64,000 bases of DNA from Phenylobacterium sp. (GCA_018001015.1 JAGNIV010000016.1:18526-82525); one strand, 5' to 3'. Numbered from the stretch's first letter, positions 17,224 through 26,579 are shown. Notes: generated from the sequence alone by a model not told the origin. Translations and numbers: made by a program.

Positions 17224-17254
17224 GCCCCTCCCAGCGGCAAGCGCCGGGAGGGGC
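17224..17254 (-). repeat. Strong hairpin between czcA and the DUF190 gene
   Basis: GCCCCTCCC (17224-17232) pairs with GGGAGGGGC (17246-17254), with further pairing inward. It lies 6 bases after the czcA stop and just before the DUF190 ribosome site. No U-run follows, so an RNA-stabilising or attenuating element is as likely as a terminator. Confidence 0.55.
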
Positions 17255-17260
17255 GTTCAC

Positions 17261-20200
17261 TTATTCAGCGGGTGCAAGCGCCGGAGAGCCGTCGCGGCCT
17301 TTTTGTCGCCGCATGGCAAAGCCGAGCACCACCTGGGTGATGGCCGGGAGCACCAGCAGGGTGAGCGCGGTTGAGGTGATCAGGCCACCGATCACCACCA
17401 TCGCCAGGGGCTTCTGCACCTCCGCACCGGTCCCATGGGCGAGCGCCATCGGGATGAAGCCGATGGCGGGCACCAGTCCCGTCATGACCACCGGACGAAC
17501 CTTCTCCATCGCCCCCTCAATGATCGCCTGGGTGAGCGCCATGCCGACTTCCAGCCGCTGTCGTATGCTGCTCATGACGACCAGCCCGTTCAGGACCGCC
17601 ACACCGGCGAGCACGATGAAGCCGACGGCTGCCGAGATGGAGAAGTTGATCCCCGTGAGCGCCAGAGCGAAAATCCCCCCGGCAAGGCCAAGCGGAACGG
17701 CTAGGAAGACGGCCGTTGCGGGCGCGAACCCACCGAGCGCCAGATAGAGCATGGCGAAGATGGCGGCGAAGCAGATTGGGACCACGATCCCCAGCCGTTG
17801 AGCCGCCGCTTGGAGGTTTTGGAACTGGCCGCCCCATTCGATGAAGACGCCGGGCGGCACCGCGACGGCATCGACCTTCGGCAGGGCCTCCTTGACGAAC
17901 GATCCGACGTCACGACCCCGCACATTCGACTGCACGACCACCCGACGCTTCCCGCCCTCGCGACTGATCTGGTTCAGGCCTTCGGTGTAGCGGAACTGTG
18001 CGAGTTGACTGAGGGGCACTGAGCCTCGCGCATGGCCGCCTTCCTCTGGCAGCATCACCGGTAGAGCGCCCAACGCATCGAGATCATTGCGCGTCGTCTG
18101 GGGGACGCGAACAACCACGTCGAACCGGCGGTCACCCTCGAACAGCAATCCCGCCTCCCGGCCGGCCATCGCGGCGGCGACCGTGTCGGCCACCTCCTCG
18201 ACCGTCAGGCCAAACCGGCCGATCGCGGCGCGATCGAACTTCACGTCGAGCGTCGGCGCCCCGCTGACCTGCTCGACCTTCACGTCGGCTGAGCCTGGGG
18301 TGGACTGGAGCGCAGCGGCGATACGGGCGCCGGTGGCGGTCATCTGGTCCAGGTCGTCGCCATAGATTTTCACCGCCACGTCGCCGCGAACACCGCCGAT
18401 GAGTTCGTTGAAGCGAAGCTCGATCGGCTGGCTCAACTCGAAGCCATTGCCGATGAGCGAATTGGCCTTGGCCTCAACGCGGGCGATGACGTCTTCCTTG
18501 GTCTTGACCCCCTTTGGCCAATCCTTCTGCGGCTTCAGGATGACGAAGCCGTCCGAGATGTTCGGCGGCATCGGGTCGGTGGCCACTTCCGCCGTCCCCG
18601 TCTTCGAGAACATGTAGTCGACCTCGGGCAACGTCTTGATCGCGGCTTCCACACCGCGCTGCATGCGAAGGGATTGTTCGAGCGAGGTGGAGGGGATGCG
18701 TTGTGACGCCAGCGCCAGGTTCTTCTCGTCGAGCTGCGGAATGAACTCCTGACCCAGGAAGGTGAACACCACTCCGGAGGCGAAGAACACCGCGGCGGCG
18801 ACGCCGATGAAGGGCCAGGGCCGCGCCACGGCGCGGTGCAGGAGAGGTTCGTAGCGCGCCTTGATCTTGGCGATCGCCCAGACTTCCTTTTCGGCGACCT
18901 TGCCGCGGATCAGCAGCGCCACCATCGCCGGCACGAAGGTCAGGGACAGGATGAAAGCGGCGGCCAGGGCCAGCATCAGGGTGATAGCCATGGGGGAGAA
19001 GGTCTTGCCCTCGACCCCGGTGAAGGTCAGCAGCGGCGCGAAGACGAGGAAGATGATCGCTTGGCCGTAAACGGTCGGCTTGATCATCTCCTGGGACGCC
19101 AGCATCGTCTCCTCCAGCCGCTCTCGCAGATTGAGCAGCCGGCCTTCGTGATGCTGCCGTTCGGCCAGTCTCCGCAGGCAGTTTTCGATGATGATCACCG
19201 CCCCGTCGACGATCAGGCCGAAGTCGAGGGCGCCTAGGCTCATCAGGTTGCCGGAGACACCCAGCGTGTTCATCCCGATGGCCGTCATCAGGAACGAGAT
19301 GGGAATGATCAGAACCGCGATCAGGGCGGCGCGCACGTTGCCGAGCAGGAAGAACAGCGCGATCGCCACCAGCACCGCGCCTTCGAACAGGTTTCGCTGC
19401 ACGGTGGCGATGGTCGCGTTCACGAGCTTGGACCTGTCGAGGGTCGGCGTGATCTTCACCCCCACCGGCAGGGATTTCTCGATGGTCTGAAGCTTGTCGC
19501 CGACCGCCCGGGCGACGGTTCGGCTGTTTTCGCCGATCAGCATCAGGGCGGTGCCGACCACGACCTCGTGACCGTTCATGCTGGCCGCCCCGGTGCGAAG
19601 CTCACCGCCCAGGCGCACGCTGGCGACGTCACGCACGCGCACCGAGACGCCGCCACGGGTCGCGATCACCGCGTCGGCGATTTCGTTGACCGAGCGGATA
19701 CGTGCGTCGGCGCGAACGAGATAGGCTTCGCCGGCACGCTCCAGGAAGTTCGCGCCCACCGATATGTTCGAGGCTTCCAGCGCCTTGGCGAGTTCGGAGA
19801 ACGAGACGCCATAGGCGCTCAGCTTCACCGGGTCCGGCTCGACCAGATACTGCTTCTCAAACCCTCCGATAGAGTCGACGCCGGCCACGCCATCGACGGT
19901 GCGAAGCTGTGGGCTGATGATCCAGTCCTGCACCGTTCGCAGGTAGGCGGCGCGCGAGACCTCGTCGGTGAGGCGCTCGCCCTCCGGTGTCAGGAAGCTT
20001 CCGTCCGATTGCCAGCCTGGTTTGCCGTCGACGATCTTCGCGCCCTTGCCGCCCGGATTGGAGTAGTCGACGGAGTACATGAACACTTCGCCCAGCCCCG
20101 TGGTGACCGGCCCGATCTGCGGCTGCACGCCGTCCGGGAGATTGTCTCGCGCTTGACTCAAGCGCTCGCTGACTTGCTGCCGGGCGAAATAGAGATCGAC

Positions 20201-20500
20201 CTTCTCGTCGAAGATCGCCGTGACCTGAGAGAAGCCGTTTCGGGACACCGACCGGGTGCTTTCAAGCCCAGGTATCCCCGCGAGCGCGGTCTCGACCGGG
20301 AAGGTCACGCGCTTCTCGATCTCAATCGGCGAGAGGCCGGGATCGACGCTGTTGATCTGCACCTGCTTGTTGGTGATGTCGGGCACCGCATCGATCGGCA
20401 GCCGCGTCAGTTGCCAGATACCGAAGGCCGATATGATCGCGATGATGAAAATGACCGCCCAGCGCGCCCGGACGGACAGGGCCATGAGACTTGCGATCAT
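17261..20500 (-). CDS. czcA: CzcA-type heavy-metal RND pump
   Basis: 1079 aa inner-membrane proton-driven pump of the HME-RND class. It has the first helix, the periplasmic loop with PDITNKQVQINS and VTTGLGEVFMYSVDYS, and the helix-4 motif DFGLIVDGAVIIIEN carrying the acidic relay residues typical of the Co/Zn/Cd (CzcA) subgroup. The second half has GQEFIPQLDEKNLAL and the QKDWPKGVKTKEDV segment. It is 2 bases after czcB. The inferred substrates are Zn2+, Co2+ and Cd2+, not Cu+/Ag+; the cusA-type gene at 29596 covers those. Confidence 0.95.
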   Translation of the reverse strand: MIASLMALSVRARWAVIFIIAIISAFGIWQLTRLPIDAVPDITNKQVQINSVDPGLSPIEIEKRVTFPVETALAGIPGLESTRSVSRNGFSQVTAIFDEKVDLYFARQQVSERLSQARDNLPDGVQPQIGPVTTGLGEVFMYSVDYSNPGGKGAKIVDGKPGWQSDGSFLTPEGERLTDEVSRAAYLRTVQDWIISPQLRTVDGVAGVDSIGGFEKQYLVEPDPVKLSAYGVSFSELAKALEASNISVGANFLERAGEAYLVRADARIRSVNEIADAVIATRGGVSVRVRDVASVRLGGELRTGAASMNGHEVVVGTALMLIGENSRTVARAVGDKLQTIEKSLPVGVKITPTLDRSKLVNATIATVQRNLFEGAVLVAIALFFLLGNVRAALIAVLIIPISFLMTAIGMNTLGVSGNLMSLGALDFGLIVDGAVIIIENCLRRLAERQHHEGRLLNLRERLEETMLASQEMIKPTVYGQAIIFLVFAPLLTFTGVEGKTFSPMAITLMLALAAAFILSLTFVPAMVALLIRGKVAEKEVWAIAKIKARYEPLLHRAVARPWPFIGVAAAVFFASGVVFTFLGQEFIPQLDEKNLALASQRIPSTSLEQSLRMQRGVEAAIKTLPEVDYMFSKTGTAEVATDPMPPNISDGFVILKPQKDWPKGVKTKEDVIARVEAKANSLIGNGFELSQPIELRFNELIGGVRGDVAVKIYGDDLDQMTATGARIAAALQSTPGSADVKVEQVSGAPTLDVKFDRAAIGRFGLTVEEVADTVAAAMAGREAGLLFEGDRRFDVVVRVPQTTRNDLDALGALPVMLPEEGGHARGSVPLSQLAQFRYTEGLNQISREGGKRRVVVQSNVRGRDVGSFVKEALPKVDAVAVPPGVFIEWGGQFQNLQAAAQRLGIVVPICFAAIFAMLYLALGGFAPATAVFLAVPLGLAGGIFALALTGINFSISAAVGFIVLAGVAVLNGLVVMSSIRQRLEVGMALTQAIIEGAMEKVRPVVMTGLVPAIGFIPMALAHGTGAEVQKPLAMVVIGGLITSTALTLLVLPAITQVVLGFAMRRQKGRDGSPALAPAE

Positions 20501-20502
20501 GG

Positions 20503-21663
20503 CTAGTGTTCCTCGCCTTCGCCCTTGCCCAGCTCAGCCTTGAGCAGGAAGGCGTTCTTCGCCGCGATGGCCTGGCCGGCGGTCAGGCCGCTGACAACCT
20601 CAGCACGCCCCGCGCTCCGTTGCCCGACCACGACTGGCTGAGCGCGGAAACCCGTAGTCGTCCGGATGAAGACCACATCACGGCCTTCAAAGGTCTGGAT
20701 CGCCTCGTCGGGCACGACGATGAGGGTGGAGGTGGAGACCGCTCTCGGAATGATGCGGACCCGCACAGATTGCCCTGGCTGCAGCCCGGTCGGCGCGAGT
20801 TCCAACACCGCCGTCGCCGCGCGGGTCTCGGCGTTCAAGCCAGGGGTCACCGAGCGCACGCGACCGTCGATCGTACGGCCGTCAGCCGTCTCGATGATCG
20901 CTCGGTCGCCGGGTGAAATGCGCGGCGCGTCGAGAGCGCTGAGCGCGGCTTCCACGTGAACGAGACCGGGGTCCGCGATCCGGAACAACTCCGTCTCGGG
21001 TTGGACGAAGGCCCCCAGGCTGACCGACGAGGCCGTGATCCGGCCAGCGATCGGACTCGACACAACGACGCCTCGGCCATCGGCCGTCACGTTCGCGGCG
21101 CCGGCCGCCGTTTGCGCACGGCGAGCTTCGGCGGACGCCACCGAGGCCTCGGCTTGCGCCTGTTCGTAGTCCTGGCGGGCCGAAACCCGCTGCTCATAGA
21201 GCCGCTTCTCACGGGTCAGGGTCTTCTGGGCCAGATTGGCGCGCGCCGAGGCGACCGTGCGGTCAGCCGCGATCTGTGCGGCCTCGCGGCTCTCGACCAC
21301 CGCCAGGGTCTCACCGGCTCGTACAGGGTCGCCCAGACGCTTATAGATGCGGGTTACAGCGCCCGCTGCGCGCGCGGTGAGAACCGCCTGGCCGTTGGGT
21401 GACGCCGTCACACTCCCTTGGGCGAGGACTTCGCCGGCGAACCCGCCGACGGAGACCGTCTGGACGAGGATGCCAGTGGCCTTGATCGCGTCGGGAGCCA
21501 TGGCGACCGCGTCGGCTTCGCCCTCCTTGTGCTCGGCTTCCGCCGCAGCAGGCGGCGCGGCGGCCTTTCCGCCCGTCACCTTGGCCAGACCAAATCCTGC
21601 GATCGCAGCGACCAGAACGGCCACGGCAGCGCCAGCGTAGAGGCGCGTATTGTCTTGTCTCAT
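20503..21663 (-). CDS. czcB: CzcB periplasmic adaptor
   Basis: 386 aa membrane-fusion protein. An N-terminal membrane anchor (about 9-29) is followed by a lipoyl/hairpin region with ARAAGAVTRIYKRLGDPVRAG, a helical hairpin (about 115-175), and a beta-barrel ending AKNAFLLKAELGKGE. It links CzcA to CzcC. The start overlaps the czcC stop (ATGA). Confidence 0.94.
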   Translation of the reverse strand: MRQDNTRLYAGAAVAVLVAAIAGFGLAKVTGGKAAAPPAAAEAEHKEGEADAVAMAPDAIKATGILVQTVSVGGFAGEVLAQGSVTASPNGQAVLTARAAGAVTRIYKRLGDPVRAGETLAVVESREAAQIAADRTVASARANLAQKTLTREKRLYEQRVSARQDYEQAQAEASVASAEARRAQTAAGAANVTADGRGVVVSSPIAGRITASSVSLGAFVQPETELFRIADPGLVHVEAALSALDAPRISPGDRAIIETADGRTIDGRVRSVTPGLNAETRAATAVLELAPTGLQPGQSVRVRIIPRAVSTSTLIVVPDEAIQTFEGRDVVFIRTTTGFRAQPVVVGQRSAGRAEVVSGLTAGQAIAAKNAFLLKAELGKGEGEEH

Positions 21664-22922
21664 GGTTGGTCTCCGAAGGGCGCGCGGCCGGCAAGGCGCG
21701 CGAGCGCCGCATGGGCGCTGAGCCGCTCAAGGGCGGCGTCGATGGTTTGGGCGCGCGCTTCAGTCAGCGCGCGGCGAGCGTTCAACACCTCGATCAGATC
21801 GAGCTTTCCGCCCTCGAAGCCGAGCCGCGTGAGCCGGTAGGCCTCGTCGGCGCTCTGCTCGCTTTCACGGGCAGCGAGTAACCGGCTTTGAGCCGCGACC
21901 TCCTGCTCCTGGCTTGCCCGAGCAGCAGCCTCCGCGTCGAGACGAGCGCCGTTCAGCCTGGCGTCTGCCGCCGCGAGGTCGGCCTGCGCCGCGTTGATGT
22001 TGCCCCGGTTGCGGTCGAACAGCGGCAGCGAGGTCGAGAAGCCCGCGACGATCGCTGTCGCATCGTCCGCCTGAAAACGCCGAAGCCCTACGGAGACCGA
22101 CACGTCAGGAATGGCGCGAGTCCCTTCGACACGCACACGGCGGGCGGCTGCTTCGCGCGCCCCCTGAGCTGCCATGTAAGCTGGGCTGGCGATGGGGTCG
22201 GGTCTCAGGATTGGTGCAGTCCGCTCAGCCTGGTTCAACAGGCTGGTCGGGATGGACGTCAGCGGTACAGGTGACCCGCTCATTGCTGTGAGGTTTGAGA
22301 ACGCCGTGACCCGCGCCGAACGCGCCGCATCGACGTTGGCTCTCGCGGCTTGAACGCCCGCCCTGGCCTGGACGCGACGCACGTCGGCTTCCCGACCGGC
22401 CTCGACCAGCGCCGTGGCGATCCGGGCGTCTTCCTCGGCGAGTGTGAGGGTCTCGATCGCCAATTGCAGCCGACGCTCCGACGCCTCCGCGAGCGCATAG
22501 GATTGGGCGAGGTCGAACGCGAACTCGGCGTTGACCTGGACTGACCGGGCCCGGGCGGCTTCGATCTCGGCGCGTCCGGCTGACACACGCGCCGAGCGCT
22601 TGCCGCCAAGCTCCAAGGTCTGACCGATGGACGCCGTTGTTTCAGCGAGATCCGTGCCCTGGAAGGGCCCGGAGCCGGAGAAGTTCTCGAACTCTACGTC
22701 GAGGGTTGGGTTGGGAAGCGCGCCGGCTTGACGGGCGAGCCCTTGGGCCTTGGCGACCTCTGCTCGGGCTTCGGCCAGCCGTGGGGCGGTGGCCTGAGCT
22801 TGGGCCAGGAGATTGGTGAAGGGCGGGGCTGGGTCGGCCAGCGCAAAGCTTACGCAGAGCGCATGGGCGCTCAGGCCCAGGGTGACCGCGCGCAGCGGTC
22901 GTCGACGAATGTGTGACAGCAT
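21660..22922 (-). CDS. czcC: CzcC outer-membrane efflux protein
   Basis: 420 aa TolC-family channel with a signal peptide ending near residue 29 (FALA). Two repeats of long helices are visible (AEARAEVAKAQGLARQAG and AAQADLAAADARLNGARLDA), as is the family segment LPNPTLDVEFENFSG. It completes the CzcCBA tripartite pump. GAGAAGG lies upstream of ATG 22922. The gene upstream encodes a small His-rich periplasmic protein. Confidence 0.94.
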   Translation of the reverse strand: MLSHIRRRPLRAVTLGLSAHALCVSFALADPAPPFTNLLAQAQATAPRLAEARAEVAKAQGLARQAGALPNPTLDVEFENFSGSGPFQGTDLAETTASIGQTLELGGKRSARVSAGRAEIEAARARSVQVNAEFAFDLAQSYALAEASERRLQLAIETLTLAEEDARIATALVEAGREADVRRVQARAGVQAARANVDAARSARVTAFSNLTAMSGSPVPLTSIPTSLLNQAERTAPILRPDPIASPAYMAAQGAREAAARRVRVEGTRAIPDVSVSVGLRRFQADDATAIVAGFSTSLPLFDRNRGNINAAQADLAAADARLNGARLDAEAAARASQEQEVAAQSRLLAARESEQSADEAYRLTRLGFEGGKLDLIEVLNARRALTEARAQTIDAALERLSAHAALARLAGRAPFGDQP

Positions 22923-22970
22923 GAACCTTCTCGCGAATGACGACAGAGCCCGCGCAAAGCGCGGCAGTCG

Positions 22971-23327
22971 TCAGGCGCGTGGAGGGCGTTCGAGCCTCGA
23001 CGTGGAGCGGGACATCAGCAGGCCGCAGGCAGGCGGCGCACGCGGTTCGGACGCAGCAGGCCGAACCGAAATCTCGCTGAGTTGCGGGGTGATCACCCAA
23101 CCGCCGTGATGGCAGTGGCCATGCTCACAAACACCGTCCTGAGTATTGGTGTCTGAACCATCTTGGTCCGACGACGGGACCGCGCTCGCTTGCTGTTCGG
23201 TCGCGGCGACAGGGGCCTCTAGCCCACACGCAAAGGCTTCCGCCACTGGCCCGAAGAGCAGTGCGAAGGCGAGCAAGAAAGCCCTGAGGCTCCCCAACCG
23301 TCGCCACCATGTACGAAGATCAGCCAC
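22971..23327 (-). CDS. Small His/Cys-rich exported protein (CzcI-like)
   Basis: 118 aa if begun at GTG 23327; the ORF start at 23432 lies in the promoter and cannot be used. A hydrophobic signal segment (LRAFLLAFALLFGPVAEAFA) is followed by an acidic linker and a metal-ligand cluster CEHGHCHHGG. First gene of the czc operon, a position often held by czcI-type proteins. It could buffer or sense periplasmic Zn/Cd. The exact start is uncertain because no clear ribosome site is visible. Confidence 0.65.
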   Translation of the reverse strand: MADLRTWWRRLGSLRAFLLAFALLFGPVAEAFACGLEAPVAATEQQASAVPSSDQDGSDTNTQDGVCEHGHCHHGGWVITPQLSEISVRPAASEPRAPPACGLLMSRSTSRLERPPRA

Positions 23328-23430
23328 GGTTCGGTCTATACGCGCAGAGGGGCGGAAGAGAAAACGATAACAATACCGCCTCGGGCACGTTGTCTCGTTC
23401 GTGGTGGGTCGGGGCGGGCGACATGCCGAC

Positions 23431-23461
23431 ACTCTGCATCCTCTAGTCTCTGGAGGAGCAA
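23431..23461 (-). promoter_or_regulatory. MerR-type (CadR-like) promoter/operator of the czc operon
   Basis: On the minus strand: -35 TTGCTC (23461-23456), a 19-base spacer with the dyad CTCCAGAGACTAGAG, and -10 CAGAGT (23436-23431). It matches the element before the Zn/Cd ATPase gene (13193-13223) in the -35, spacer length, dyad and -10. It lies in the 170-base gap between the czc operon and cadR, so CadR can also control its own gene from here. Confidence 0.8.
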
Positions 23462-23497
23462 GCCCCTATTTAAGGCAACGACTAGAGGAGGCAGCAG

Positions 23498-23935
23498 ATG
23501 GACATGCCGATAGGCCGGTTGGCGAAGGCCACCGACGTGAAGATCACGACCATCAGGTTCTACGAAGAGATCGGCCTTCTCCCCCAGGCAACACGCACTG
23601 AGGGCAATCGTCGGGTGTACGGCGACGAAACTCTTCGCCGTCTGGCCTTCATCAAGCACGCTCGCCAACTTGGCTTCTCGGTCGAAGCCATCCGCGATCT
23701 GCTCGACCTAGCAGCCCATCCTGATCAGCCGTGCGTGGACGCCAATCGCTTGGCCGAAGGTCATCTTGCCGTCGTCGAGGAGAAGATTGCGCAGCTCTCG
23801 GCCCTGAAATCGGAGCTGCAGCGCATGCTCGCCAATGGCTGTGATGGCCCGGTTGCAGATTGCCGGGTGATCGAGGTGCTCAGCGATCACAGCCTCTGCG
23901 CCCACGATCACGCTGGGGCGCCGGGTCACCTTTGA
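23498..23935 (+). CDS. cadR: CadR/ZntR-type MerR regulator
   Basis: 145 aa with GGAGG upstream of ATG 23498. An N-terminal MerR winged helix (IGRLAKATDVKITTIRFYEE) is followed by the dimerisation helix and a metal loop. Cys are at 79, 115 and 122, which matches the Cys77/112/119 pattern of CadR/PbrR-type divalent sensors, plus a C-terminal SLCAHDHAGAPGH with extra Cys/His. It would activate the two matching promoters at 13193 and 23431 on Cd2+, Zn2+ or Pb2+. Confidence 0.9.
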   Translation: MDMPIGRLAKATDVKITTIRFYEEIGLLPQATRTEGNRRVYGDETLRRLAFIKHARQLGFSVEAIRDLLDLAAHPDQPCVDANRLAEGHLAVVEEKIAQLSALKSELQRMLANGCDGPVADCRVIEVLSDHSLCAHDHAGAPGHL

Positions 23936-24149
23936 CGCAGCAGTGATCGGCCGACGGTCGTTGGGCGACGAGCTCAAGGATCGCGCCGCCCTATCCCCTC
24001 GCTTGGGATCAACTCCATCGGGCCTCGGGACTCCAAGCCGCTCCAAAACCGCGCAAGCAAATTTTAGGTTTACATGGCCAGGATGGTCCCCGTCCGACTT
24101 GGACACCGGCGGCAACGCCCTCTCAAGACAGATGTACAGGGTCGGAATC

Positions 24150-25289
24150 ATGATGCGGGCAGACACGCTCCATCCCTGCGATCTTACTGCGGACGACCAT
24201 GAGGCCTGGCGAGCCCTTTGCGCATCGAGCTCCGTCTTCGCCAGTCCTCTCCTAGGGCCCGACTTCGCCAACTATGTGGGTCGTTTCCGCGCGGACACCC
24301 TGGTGACAGTTTGGAGGACACTCGGCCCGGATGGTGTCGAGCGGCCAATGGCCTTTCTGCCGCACCATCGGCGTCTCGGCGGGGCTGCCTTTCCGCTTGG
24401 CGCGCCGCTTGGGGACTATCATGGACCGGTCGCCGCGGAAGGCTTTGATCTTGAGCGTGCGCTGCAGGGCGCTGGACTCACGGCCTACCGTTTCACCAGC
24501 ACCATCGCGCCCTCTCCGACCGCGGGCTCCCGAGAGGGGTTCCTGATTGAAGTGGACGGCTCGGCGGAGGTCTATCTGGAGGCGTTGCGCCAACTGCGAC
24601 CCAAAAGTTTCAAAAATTATCGCCGGCTGGGCCATGGCCTGGAGCGAACACTTGGCCCCCTCCGCGTCGCCGCCGTGACTGATCAGCGGGTGTTCGACAC
24701 CTTGCTGGACTGGAAACGTCGCCAACTCTCGCGCACCGGCGCCTTTGATTTCCTGCGCCCCGCGTGGGTCAATGGGATGCTGCAGGGATTGTTTCAGGAC
24801 AGCAACCCGGCTTTCGGAGGGTTGCTGGTCGGCCTTTACGCAGGTGAGCGGCTGGTCGCCGGTCATTTTGGCGTGCGCGCCGCGGACATTTTCCACCCCT
24901 GGATCGCATCCACCGATCCGGACCTGGCGGAATGGGCTCCCGGCCACATCTTCCTTATGCACGCGATCGACGCCATGCCGCAGTTGGGCCTGAAGACCTA
25001 TGACCTGGGGCCCGGACACGAACACTATAAACGGCTCTATTCGCTTTCCTCGCGGCCGGTCACCGCAGGTGTGTGCTTCGCTGCCGGCGACACCGGGATT
25101 TTGCAGCGGGCCGCCGATCAGGCCTGGATGCTGGCGGGGTCGGAAGGCCTCGGGATGGTCGGCCGCCTCCGTCGTCGGCTCGAAGTGGTTTCGGCGAGCC
25201 AGCCGACCGTCTTGGGGCGACTGAATGGTTTTGCAGACACAATGGTTGTCGCCGCGAAACGCACATGCACAGGCAACGCCACGGACTAG
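24150..25289 (+). CDS. GNAT-family acyltransferase (CelD/BcsL-like)
   Basis: 379 aa starting at ATG 24150 (AGGGTCGG upstream); the frame to 23943 is open but lacks family support. It matches the CelD/BcsL-like GNAT family: FASPLLGPDFANYVGRFRAD, then SFKNYRRLGHGLERTLGPLR, and LKTYDLGPGHEHYKRLYS. Such enzymes N- or O-acylate extracellular polysaccharide building blocks; the substrate here is unknown. It is not an obvious metal gene and stands alone between cadR and a YtkA-like gene. Confidence 0.75.
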   Translation: MMRADTLHPCDLTADDHEAWRALCASSSVFASPLLGPDFANYVGRFRADTLVTVWRTLGPDGVERPMAFLPHHRRLGGAAFPLGAPLGDYHGPVAAEGFDLERALQGAGLTAYRFTSTIAPSPTAGSREGFLIEVDGSAEVYLEALRQLRPKSFKNYRRLGHGLERTLGPLRVAAVTDQRVFDTLLDWKRRQLSRTGAFDFLRPAWVNGMLQGLFQDSNPAFGGLLVGLYAGERLVAGHFGVRAADIFHPWIASTDPDLAEWAPGHIFLMHAIDAMPQLGLKTYDLGPGHEHYKRLYSLSSRPVTAGVCFAAGDTGILQRAADQAWMLAGSEGLGMVGRLRRRLEVVSASQPTVLGRLNGFADTMVVAAKRTCTGNATD

Positions 25290-25605
25290 ATCCGCTCCGA
25301 CCCACGGCGTTCCCGACACAGGCGGGACAACGGGCGTTTGGGTCCGGGACACGGACATCCGCGCCGGAAACCTGCCCCGCCGGATCGGTCAAGGCCAGGT
25401 GAGGGGTGGCTCCAGCGACTTCAACCTCAAGCGCCTCTTCCGCAGCCTGACCATGTCGCTATTCATTGGGGCATGACGCATTTGGAGCATCCAATTCGCC
25501 TATTCCGCGTGGGCTTGCTCTCAATTCCGCGTTGATCCGGTTGGTCATCCGTCAAGCCGCCTGAATGGCCTTGCGTAGAGATCTACTCGATGCCCTCATC
25601 ACACG
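25290..25605 (+). other. Intergenic region before the YtkA-like gene
   Basis: 316 bases with no gene I can support. It probably holds the promoter of the gene at 25606. No strong dyad, terminator or RNA element was recognised. Confidence 0.4.
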
Positions 25606-26094
25606 ATGTCCAGCGTCAACCGCGCGTCGGCTTTGCGAGCGTTACGTTCGCGCCCGCTTGGCATGGCGGTAGCCCTGAGCATGGGAATGATCGGGCCTCC
25701 AGCATTTGCCGCCCCCGCCGACTACACATGGGAGGCCGTGGACCCTTTCCCCGCGCGCCAAGTGGGCGTGGTGTTAAGAGTGCGTCTGCGTGACGCAAGC
25801 GGCCGACCTCAACCTGGGGCCATCATCCTCACCACTCGGTTTGACAAGTCGCCTGACGGCCAACCAGCGGCCTACGCACCCGTTACGGTCGTGCCGACCG
25901 CCGAGTATGGGGTCTACGCCTTCAAGACGGACATCAACACGGACGGCCGCTACGCTCTTACGATCAGCGCGCAGCTACCCTACGAACGCCAACCGGTAAC
26001 CGGCTCGGTTGTGTTCACGTCGCCTCCCCCCAAGCCGGCCAAGGCCTCGGGAAAACCGGTCGTGCGGCGTGCGCGCGGAGCCGTCAGAGACTAG
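25606..26094 (+). CDS. Exported YtkA/FixH-like domain protein
   Basis: 162 aa. A basic N-terminus and hydrophobic segment (about 18-35, ending AFAAP) make a signal peptide. The mature domain has VGVVLRVRLRDASGRPQPGA and YGVYAFKTDINTDGRYALTI, the Ig-like pattern of YtkA/FixH-type domains found near copper and heavy-metal genes. The tail is Pro/Lys-rich and basic. The family call is from memory of the pattern; a metal-related periplasmic role is inferred. Confidence 0.65.
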   Translation: MSSVNRASALRALRSRPLGMAVALSMGMIGPPAFAAPADYTWEAVDPFPARQVGVVLRVRLRDASGRPQPGAIILTTRFDKSPDGQPAAYAPVTVVPTAEYGVYAFKTDINTDGRYALTISAQLPYERQPVTGSVVFTSPPPKPAKASGKPVVRRARGAVRD

Positions 26095-26303
26095 GTTGCA
26101 GGCTTCCTCAGCTCACAGCGTCAGCCCTAGGCAGCGGCCGAGGCTTGACGAGAGAGCCGTACATATTGAAGCCGAGCATCGGCATCGACGACAGGATCGG
26201 CGCCGGCCCGCGGGATGCGACCGGCCAGACGCGCCAGGCGGCAACCGGGATCGCTGAACGGGGTGGACGTCGGGTGGTGGCGCGGAGTGATCAGCAGAGC
26301 CCG

Positions 26304-26570
26304 TTAAAGGAACTTCGCCAGATCGCTGAGCCGCCCGAGCTTTTCGCGTGCGTCGGGACCAAGGTCCCCGACGATCTCTTCGAGGTGATGCTCGATGTGG
26401 TCGCGGATCAGCACCACCTTGGCGTTCTCCAGCGCGCTGATCACCGCCTGCATCTGCTGGGCGATTTCCATGCCGTCGCGGTTGGCCTCGATCATGCCGA
26501 CGATCTTGGCGAGGTGGCCATTGGCCCGCCTCAGCCGGTTGAGCAGTTGCTTGTCGGTGGTGTGGCTCAC
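26304..26570 (-). CDS. rcnR: RcnR/CsoR-family metal sensor lacking the usual Cys
   Basis: 88 aa from GTG 26570, with AGGAGG overlapping the rcnA stop. All-helical CsoR/RcnR fold: LLNRLRRANGHLAKIVGMIE and VLIRDHIEHHLEEIVGDLG. Ligand-type His at residues 3, 58 and 62 match His3/60/64 of E. coli RcnR, but the conserved helix-2 Cys is absent (Gly/Met at that place). It should repress rcnA and be released by Ni2+ or Co2+; the altered site may change metal preference. Confidence 0.85.
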   Translation of the reverse strand: MSHTTDKQLLNRLRRANGHLAKIVGMIEANRDGMEIAQQMQAVISALENAKVVLIRDHIEHHLEEIVGDLGPDAREKLGRLSDLAKFL

Positions 26571-26579
26571 CCGGTCCTC

